A stretch of 5,040 nucleotides of DNA, taken from the NCBI GenBank assembly GCA_017935805.1, contig JAGBGV010000325.1, positions 1 to 5,040 of the forward strand. Reading direction: 5' to 3'. A program made the translations under genes and the position numbers. This DNA comes from Clostridia bacterium (GTDB lineage Bacteria > Bacillota_A > Clostridia > Oscillospirales > CAG-272). This document shows, piece after piece, positions 1 to 5,040 of this stretch; position 1 is the first letter of the stretch, and every line of letters starts with the position of its first letter. The notes under the pieces were generated by a model. It worked only from the letters and a program-made list of their open reading frames with translations, searched no databases and was not told the origin of the DNA.

Positions 1-356
<356 letters not shown>

Positions 357-362
357 TTAATT

Positions 363-391
363 ATTATATCGCAAAACTGTCGGAATGTAAA
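363..391 (-). promoter_or_regulatory. Predicted sigma-A type promoter of the oxidoreductase gene
   Basis: On the minus strand TTTACA (391-386) is followed after exactly 17 bases by a perfect TATAAT (368-363). The predicted start near position 356 gives a leader of about 75 bases. The match is 5/6 for the -35 and 6/6 for the -10 box at optimal spacing. Confidence 0.75.
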
Positions 392-427
392 TATCTTTTC
401 CGATAAAGATTTCAAAAATTTTTGTTC

Positions 428-462
428 AAAATACTGTATATCGGTGTATCTTACAGTATTTT
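428..462 (-). terminator. AT-rich stem-loop after typA, probable intrinsic terminator
   Basis: Arms of 11 perfectly complementary bases (428-438 and 452-462) enclose a 13-base loop, about 20 bases beyond the typA stop codon. The stem carries four A:T pairs at its base, so the 3' arm ends in TTTT on the minus strand, followed after a short gap by another T run (415-423). Only two G:C pairs are present, so the hairpin is weak for a terminator. Being symmetrical, it could also be a protein-binding palindrome upstream of the oxidoreductase promoter, whose -35 box is about 37 bases away. Confidence 0.5.
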
Positions 463-481
463 TCAACATATATAGCTGAAA

Positions 482-2311
482 TCAGTCTTTTTTGAGCTTT
501 GCCTGAGCCTTAAGACGCAGTTCGGTGTTAAGGATCTTCTTGCGGAGACGGATAGACTTGGGTGTAACCTCGATAAGCTCGTCATCTCCGATAAATTCGA
601 TTGCCTGCTCAAGAGAGAATACCTTATGAGGAACAAGTCGAAGAGCTTCATCTGCACCGGCAGAGCGAATCGAAGTAAGGTGTTTCTTTTTGCATACATT
701 AAGTGCAATATCTTCCTTCTTTGGGCATTCACCAACAAGCATACCTTCGTAAACAGGAGTCTGAACACCGATGAACATTACACCTCTGTCCTGGGAGTTG
801 AAGAGGCCGTAAGATGTTGCCTCACCGTCTTCACTTGCAACGAGAGAGCCTGTGTATCTTGTTATAACCTCACCCTTGTAAGGCTGATATCCGTCAAAGA
901 TAGAATTGAGGATACCTTCACCGCGTGTATCTGTAAGAAATTCGCTTCTGTAACCGAAGAGACAACGTGCAGGGATTGAATATTCAATCTTCATGCGAGA
1001 GCCATGGAGACCCATTTCGAGAAGCTCACCTTTACGGGAACCGAGCTTTTCAACAACAGCACCAACGTATTCGTCCGGCACGTCAATGGTAACGCGTTCC
1101 ATAGGCTCGCAGGTAACGCCGTCGATCTCTTTATAAATAACTCTGGGAGTGGAGCAGCAAAGCTCGTATCCCTCTCGACGCATTGTTTCAATGAGAATTG
1201 AAAGATGCATTTCACCTCGACCGGCAACCATAAAGCTGTCGGTAGTCTCTCCATCGCTTACGCGGAGTGAAACGTCCTTGAGTGTTTCCTTATAGAGACG
1301 TTCTCTGATCTGACGTGAAGTAACAAACTTGCCCTCACGACCTGCAAAGGGGCTGTCGTTAACAGAGAATGTCATTTCCATTGTAGGCTCGCTGACCTTA
1401 ACAAACTCGAGAGGAGTCGGGTCAAGGGGGGAAGAGATGGTGTCACCGATTGTGATGTTTTCTGCGCCGCTGAAGCAAACGATGTCACCCATGTGAGCTT
1501 CAGTAACAGGCTTTCTGACAAGTCCGTCAATTGTAAACAGAGCAACGATCTTTGTTTTCTTGGGCGGAGCGTCGGGGGTATGGTAGTTAGTAATAACTAC
1601 TTCTTCACCCTGTCTGACAGAGCCGCGCTCAATACGACCGATACCGATACGTCCAACATATTCATTGTAGTCGATCGAGGAAACGAGAAGCTGTAGGGGC
1701 GCGTCCATTTCACCTTCGGGAGCGGGGATGTAGTCAATAATTGTATCAAACAGGCAGTCAAGATTGTCACCGAGATCATGAGGATTTACAGATGCGCGAC
1801 CTGTACGTCCGCTACAGAAGATCATAGGAGAATCAAGCTGGTCGTCTGTTGCATCAAGTTCAAGAAGAAGTTCAAGCACCTCATCCGGAACCTCATCAAG
1901 TCTTGCATCCGGCTTGTCAACCTTGTTCACAACAACGATGATTCTGTGACCCAGCTCCATTGCACGGCTGAGTACGAATCTTGTCTGCGGCATAGGACCT
2001 TCAGCGGCGTCAACGAGAAGAATAACACCGTTTACCATTTTAAGAATACGTTCAACCTCACCGCCAAAGTCAGCGTGACCGGGGGTGTCAACGATGTTTA
2101 TCTTTATGCCGTTTCTTTCGACGGACGTGTTTTTAGCAAGAATGGTAATTCCGCGCTCTCTTTCGAGGTCTCCGGAGTCCATAACACGCTCACGTACTAC
2201 CTGATTCTCGTGGTAAGTATCGCACTGCTTGAGCATCTGGTCAACTAGAGTAGTTTTACCGTGGTCAACGTGAGCTATAATTGCAACGTTACGAAGGTTT
2301 TCTCTGATCAA
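482..2311 (-). CDS. typA: Ribosome-associated translational GTPase TypA/BipA
   Basis: TypA/BipA is an EF-G-like GTPase that binds the 70S ribosome and is known from other bacteria to aid large-subunit assembly, stress responses and growth at low temperature. At 609 residues the protein has the usual family length. The GTPase motifs are all intact: AHVDHGKTT (13-21), RGITI of switch I (53-57), DTPGH (75-79) with the catalytic His79, NKVD (129-132) and a G5-like CSGRTG (166-171). They are followed by the EF-Tu-like domain II (about 205-297), EF-G-like domains III and V (about 305-480, including [12 protein letters not shown] at 364-375), and the C-terminal domain found only in this family, with [11 protein letters not shown] (540-550) and [14 protein letters not shown] (581-594). 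The start codon is TTG, not ATG. It aligns with the normal family N-terminus, and an in-frame TAA at 2363-2365 with no ATG, GTG or TTG between leaves no conventional earlier start. No Shine-Dalgarno sequence stands at normal distance; see the leader structure. Stop is TGA. Confidence 0.96.
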   Translation of the reverse strand: MIRENLRNVAIIAHVDHGKTTLVDQMLKQCDTYHENQVVRERVMDSGDLERERGITILAKNTSVERNGIKINIVDTPGHADFGGEVERILKMVNGVILLVDAAEGPMPQTRFVLSRAMELGHRIIVVVNKVDKPDARLDEVPDEVLELLLELDATDDQLDSPMIFCSGRTGRASVNPHDLGDNLDCLFDTIIDYIPAPEGEMDAPLQLLVSSIDYNEYVGRIGIGRIERGSVRQGEEVVITNYHTPDAPPKKTKIVALFTIDGLVRKPVTEAHMGDIVCFSGAENITIGDTISSPLDPTPLEFVKVSEPTMEMTFSVNDSPFAGREGKFVTSRQIRERLYKETLKDVSLRVSDGETTDSFMVAGRGEMHLSILIETMRREGYELCCSTPRVIYKEIDGVTCEPMERVTIDVPDEYVGAVVEKLGSRKGELLEMGLHGSRMKIEYSIPARCLFGYRSEFLTDTRGEGILNSIFDGYQPYKGEVITRYTGSLVASEDGEATSYGLFNSQDRGVMFIGVQTPVYEGMLVGECPKKEDIALNVCKKKHLTSIRSAGADEALRLVPHKVFSLEQAIEFIGDDELIEVTPKSIRLRKKILNTELRLKAQAKLKKD

Positions 2312-2354
2312 AGTGATTACCGACTTGTCTGCCTTGAGACAAGAATCATCCTTT
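2310..2354 (-). promoter_or_regulatory. Predicted leader hairpin covering the Shine-Dalgarno-like site and TTG start of typA
   Basis: In the minus-strand transcript three complementary segments nest. CTTGTCT (2343-2337) pairs with AGACAAG (2330-2324) around a 6-base loop. TGATT (2348-2344) pairs with AATCA (2318-2314). AAAG (2354-2351) pairs with CTTT (2313-2310). That makes 16 Watson-Crick pairs with a 2-base bulge on one side and a 5-base bulge on the other. The only good Shine-Dalgarno-like run, AAAGGA, and the first two bases of the TTG start both lie in the outer stem. The pairing is read directly from the sequence; a regulatory role (translation masking, or bringing a distant ribosome site closer) is inference. 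Confidence 0.45.
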
Positions 2355-2378
2355 CGAATAAATTAATCCAACCTAATT

Positions 2379-2407
2379 ATTATATCACAATGCTTGCGAA
2401 AAATAAA
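2379..2407 (-). promoter_or_regulatory. Predicted extended -10 promoter of typA
   Basis: The minus strand shows TGTGATATAAT (2389-2379), a perfect TATAAT with the TGn extension. A TTTATT at 2407-2402 lies 17 bases upstream but is a poor -35 match, as is common when the -10 is extended. The predicted start near 2372 gives a leader of about 60 bases that contains the hairpin at 2310-2354. Confidence 0.65.
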
Positions 2408-2414
2408 GCGTAAT

Positions 2415-2439
2415 GCGACAAAAAATTTAATTTCGTCAC
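2415..2439 (-). terminator. Weak candidate terminator hairpin after the helicase gene
   Basis: In the minus-strand transcript GTGACGAAA (2439-2431) can pair with TTTTGTCGC (2423-2415), giving nine pairs, two of them G:U, around a 7-base loop. It begins 43 bases after the helicase stop codon. The T-rich stretch that follows is interrupted and offset, so termination may be partial and some read-through into typA is possible. The rest of the 171-base spacer is AT-rich and holds the typA promoter and leader. Confidence 0.3.
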
Positions 2440-2482
2440 TTTGTAGAAAATATATATCTATATACTCAACTTTTTTGTTATC

Positions 2483-4930
2483 CTATTTTTTCTTGTCCCA
2501 AAAATCGGATAAAATTACACTGAGTGAAGTAAGATCTCCCGTGTATTTAATATGTCTCCAATGAGGGGGGAACAGCATCTTCATTCTTGGATCTGAATAA
2601 CGGTCATCAATGAGCACAACAACACCGCAGTCATTCTCAGATCTTATTACTCGGCCTGCCGCCTGCAGCACTTTGTTCATTCCGGGACAAATATATGCAA
2701 ACTCATGCCCCTGACCGTTGTTTTCATTGTAGTATGCTTCCATAATGTTTCGTTCAGCAGAAAGAGAAGGCATACCTGTACCAACAATTATAGCACCGAT
2801 AAGACTTTCGCCGGATAGGTCAATCCCTTCAGAGAACATACCTCCGAGGACACAGAAGCCGACAACAGATTCTCGTGCTCTGTCGCGGAAAACATTAATA
2901 AATCTCTCCCTCTCACGATAACTCATTCCTTGCTTTTGCATAACAATAGCACATTCGGGCATAAGACGCGAGAACACCTTACATACCCGTTTCATATAAT
3001 CGTATGAGGGGAAGTATACAATATAGTTTCCGACTTTTTGAGATATTGTTTCAACAATAACTTCCGCACACTCGCGAGCCGTATCACGCCTGTCACTGAG
3101 CTTTGTGCTGATGGAATCATATGCAACAATACATAGATTTTCTTTCTCATAGGGGGATTTCAACTCAAGTGTTTCGGCGTGTCCCATACCGATTACATCT
3201 CTGAAATACTCTGCGGGTGATAGTGTGGCAGAGAACAGGATAACAGATATTGCGGGTTGTAGCATTATCTCGAGAATACCCGACGGATCAATGCAAAGGA
3301 GTTCAACAGTCAGCTTGTCATTTTCGCGACTTGCAAAGAACCTGAATTTCTCATCAAAGTAGGTGGATACGAATATCAGTTTTAGTAGTTTATCATAATA
3401 CGGCACGAGAAGCTCGGCTGATTCCGCTTCCTCACGAATGTATTTTGACAGAATAGCGTTCAGCTCACTTGCACGCTTGATAAGTTCTACCGGAACCTTT
3501 GAATCTTCATAGAACCCGTAGATGATCTCACCCTCATCAGTGCTTCTGTAGTATTCGTTTTCCTTGCAGAGCTCGCGAATTTCTGACATTGACAGCAAGA
3601 AATTGTTTACAGCGTCTGCAAGATTAATGTCATCAGAAAAATCACTCTCAGCTATAGCAAGAAGCTCGTCGCCAATTGAACTTTGAATAACAGCAGAATA
3701 AGTGTTTCTGGTTCTGTCTGGCAAATTATGCGCCTCGTCAAACAGAAATACAAATTTTTCCTTATTCTCGATATTTTTGAAGTATCTCTTAAATCTTACA
3801 TTGTCGTCAATTACATAGTTGTAATCACATACTATGACAGAGCAATACTCTGACAAATCAAGTGAGAGCTCATAAGGACATACTTTATAGCTGTCAGCAA
3901 CATGAACAAGTAATTCTGTAGTGTAAACAATTACATCCATTGCTATAAGCTCGGTAAGAGCTGCAAGCTCTCTTTCTCTGTAGGATACATGTGTTCTGCC
4001 ATAATCGTCAGATGTGCTTCCCATAAGTGAGCAATGGCGACAGCCCAAGCGACCACTGATCGATGTGGAGGCTTTTCTTCTTGGGCAGACTTGTTCTTTG
4101 GCACTTATATTTATTGCTTTCAAATGGGGTGCGTGCTTTCCCATGCGCTCTATTGCTTCGAGTGCAACCTTTCCGGTAACATTCTTTGCTGTAACATAGA
4201 ATACCTTGTCGGCAGATTTGCTTCCAAGTGACTTTACAGCAGGGAAGAGCGAAGACATTGTTTTTCCAATGCCTGTAGGGGCAGATACCATTAGTATTTC
4301 GCCGTGTTTTATTGCTCTGTAGGCACTTTTGATAAACTCTTCTTGTCCTTCACGAATGCTACTGAAAGGAAAGGGAAGTGACTTAATTTCATCGGGGAAG
4401 TTAATGCTCTTTTCTGCATTGAATTTTATAAAAGGCAAAGCACGTGAGATCAGAGCGTCAAACATTCTCGAGAGGGATACTCTTGTTAACCGTGCTGCGT
4501 ACGCAATTCTCTCGTCAGTTGTCTGCTTAACGAAACTTAATTTCAGATTAATCTCCGGGATTCCATAAGTATCTGAGAACAGATATGCGGCAATCACGGC
4601 TTTGGCGAAATTCTCGGGATGCGAGAAAGGCGTTAAGTCTCGTCTGAGATAATTGAGTGTTTTGACTACCTCAACAGTATGATTAACTCCGTCGAAGGAG
4701 ATAATATCTGCAAGTGCCGTTACAACTACGGTATATTCACCAAGCACCACTTCTTTTTCAAGGGGAACAGATGTCTGAACAGACTCAGAAACAGTTGGAG
4801 GCTTGTTTGAGGCATCTCTAACAAAACCGTACTTTGTCAGCAGTGCGGCAGGATTTTCACGCTGATAAGCGAAGCATGACAGCTCATATGCGGTCAAGAA
4901 TATTCTGTTTGATTCGCTGTCGTATGTCAT
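2483..4930 (-). CDS. DinG/XPD-like superfamily 2 DNA helicase with Fe-S cluster and N-terminal PD-(D/E)XK-like domain
   Basis: Members of this family (Rad3/XPD/DinG type) are ATP-driven DNA helicases, generally 5'-to-3', acting in repair and in resolving unusual DNA structures; the substrate of this Clostridia subgroup is not known to me. The protein has 815 residues from the chosen ATG. Residues ~10-175 resemble the PD-(D/E)XK nuclease domain of the subgroup, but with changed active-site residues. Helicase motifs follow: Q-like REGQEEF (193-199), Walker A SAPTGIGKT (216-224), DEAH (398-401), LFSATLSP (565-572), YIVYFPSYDYM (636-646), GGMFSEGIDLSGE (696-708) and motif VI QAAGRVIR (756-763) with the arginine-finger pair. 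Cys282, Cys297, Cys300 and Cys351 fit the four Fe-S ligands, Cys351 lying in the typical CPYELSLDLS. The start at 4930 is chosen over an in-frame ATG at 4957 because AAGGAGG ends 6 bases before it and the upstream ATG lies ahead of the predicted transcription start. Stop is TAG. It is not E. coli DinG itself, so no symbol is given. Confidence 0.93.
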   Translation of the reverse strand: MTYDSESNRIFLTAYELSCFAYQRENPAALLTKYGFVRDASNKPPTVSESVQTSVPLEKEVVLGEYTVVVTALADIISFDGVNHTVEVVKTLNYLRRDLTPFSHPENFAKAVIAAYLFSDTYGIPEINLKLSFVKQTTDERIAYAARLTRVSLSRMFDALISRALPFIKFNAEKSINFPDEIKSLPFPFSSIREGQEEFIKSAYRAIKHGEILMVSAPTGIGKTMSSLFPAVKSLGSKSADKVFYVTAKNVTGKVALEAIERMGKHAPHLKAINISAKEQVCPRRKASTSISGRLGCRHCSLMGSTSDDYGRTHVSYRERELAALTELIAMDVIVYTTELLVHVADSYKVCPYELSLDLSEYCSVIVCDYNYVIDDNVRFKRYFKNIENKEKFVFLFDEAHNLPDRTRNTYSAVIQSSIGDELLAIAESDFSDDINLADAVNNFLLSMSEIRELCKENEYYRSTDEGEIIYGFYEDSKVPVELIKRASELNAILSKYIREEAESAELLVPYYDKLLKLIFVSTYFDEKFRFFASRENDKLTVELLCIDPSGILEIMLQPAISVILFSATLSPAEYFRDVIGMGHAETLELKSPYEKENLCIVAYDSISTKLSDRRDTARECAEVIVETISQKVGNYIVYFPSYDYMKRVCKVFSRLMPECAIVMQKQGMSYRERERFINVFRDRARESVVGFCVLGGMFSEGIDLSGESLIGAIIVGTGMPSLSAERNIMEAYYNENNGQGHEFAYICPGMNKVLQAAGRVIRSENDCGVVVLIDDRYSDPRMKMLFPPHWRHIKYTGDLTSLSVILSDFWDKKK

Positions 4931-4936
4931 GTTTCG

Positions 4937-4943
4937 CCTCCTT
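4937..4943 (-). promoter_or_regulatory. Ribosome binding site that decides the helicase start
   Basis: The minus strand reads AAGGAGG, then six bases (CGAAAC), then ATG at 4930-4928. It is a near-perfect Shine-Dalgarno sequence at good spacing. A start at the upstream in-frame ATG (4957-4955) would translate this site as codons and has no comparable site of its own. Confidence 0.9.
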
Positions 4944-4959
4944 ATAATTTTACTCATAC

Positions 4960-4988
4960 ATTATATCACAAAGATCTACTGAAATCAA
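4960..4988 (-). promoter_or_regulatory. Predicted sigma-A type promoter of the helicase gene
   Basis: TTGATT (4988-4983) is followed after 17 bases by TATAAT (4965-4960), with a TGn extension (TGTGATATAAT, 4970-4960). The predicted start is near 4953, giving a short leader of about 20-25 bases that still includes the AAGGAGG site but excludes the ATG at 4957. Confidence 0.75.
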
Positions 4989-4995
4989 CATTTCA
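4980..4995. repeat. 16-base palindrome over the helicase -35 box
   Basis: TGAAAT at 4980-4985 and ATTTCA at 4990-4995 form perfect 6-base arms with a 4-base spacer. The -35 hexamer (4983-4988) lies inside it, the usual place for a repressor operator. It does not match the GAAC-N4-GTTC LexA box of Gram-positive bacteria. In an AT-rich region such a palindrome can also occur by chance. To the right, 4996-5040 is AT-rich with nothing recognisable. Confidence 0.35.
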
Positions 4996-5040
4996 TCTCT
5001 CTAAGATCAAATGATATACATAATATATTCTTGCTTTTTG

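Noticed and set aside
463..1254. Minus-strand open frames of 87-101 codons in other frames within typA
   Set aside because: They overlap the well-conserved typA frame completely and show no family features or start signals.
1778..2248. 156-codon plus-strand open frame opposite typA
   Set aside because: It lies wholly antisense to the conserved GTPase domain of typA, resembles no known family, and has no promoter or ribosome site that I can see. It is a shadow of the coding strand, as are the shorter opposite-strand frames at 66-302, 626-979, 1004-1201, 1493-1696 and 4014-4568.
2312..2365. Possible frameshift or earlier conventional start for typA
   Set aside because: The ATG at 2349 and a TTG at 2342 are out of frame and run into early stops. 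The in-frame stretch back to the TAA at 2363-2365 contains no ATG, GTG or TTG, and the TTG at 2311 matches the normal family N-terminus, so no broken gene needs to be assumed.
482..4930. Helicase and typA as one operon
   Set aside because: They point the same way, but a 171-base spacer holds a clear extended -10 promoter and a leader for typA plus a possible terminator. Read-through cannot be excluded, but independent units fit better.
4958..5040. LexA (SOS) box upstream of the helicase
   Set aside because: No GAAC-N4-GTTC type sequence is present; the palindrome at 4980-4995 has a different sequence.

Overview
The window looks like a housekeeping stretch of chromosome from an anaerobic Gram-positive bacterium of the class Clostridia, plausibly a Ruminococcus/Oscillospiraceae-type gut organism. 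The grounds are a pyruvate:ferredoxin oxidoreductase of the single-chain type, strong AGGAGG-type ribosome binding sites, TATAAT promoters in very AT-rich spacers, and Clostridia-like protein sequences. No genus can be fixed from the sequence alone.

All three genes lie on the minus strand, so transcription runs from right to left. (1) 2483-4930 encodes a DinG/XPD-like superfamily 2 DNA helicase with an iron-sulphur cysteine set and an N-terminal PD-(D/E)XK nuclease-like domain whose active site looks degraded. (2) 482-2311 encodes the ribosome-associated GTPase TypA/BipA, read from a TTG start. (3) 1-281 is the N-terminal part of pyruvate:ferredoxin (flavodoxin) oxidoreductase, cut off by the left window edge.

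Each gene has its own recognisable promoter in the spacer before it: 4960-4988 for the helicase, about 2379-2407 for typA, and 363-391 for the oxidoreductase. They therefore look like three neighbouring single transcription units rather than one operon. The typA and helicase promoters share the same 11-base extended -10 sequence. An AT-rich stem-loop at 428-462 separates typA from the oxidoreductase unit. The three products (DNA repair or processing, ribosome assembly/translation, fermentative pyruvate oxidation) have no evident joint pathway.

Nothing in the window looks like a new multi-gene system, mobile element, CRISPR array or RNA gene. The parts most worth a second look are small: a predicted leader structure that would mask both the Shine-Dalgarno sequence and the TTG start of typA, an inverted repeat at the transcription start of the oxidoreductase gene, a palindrome over the helicase -35 box, and the apparent loss of nuclease residues in the helicase N-terminus.
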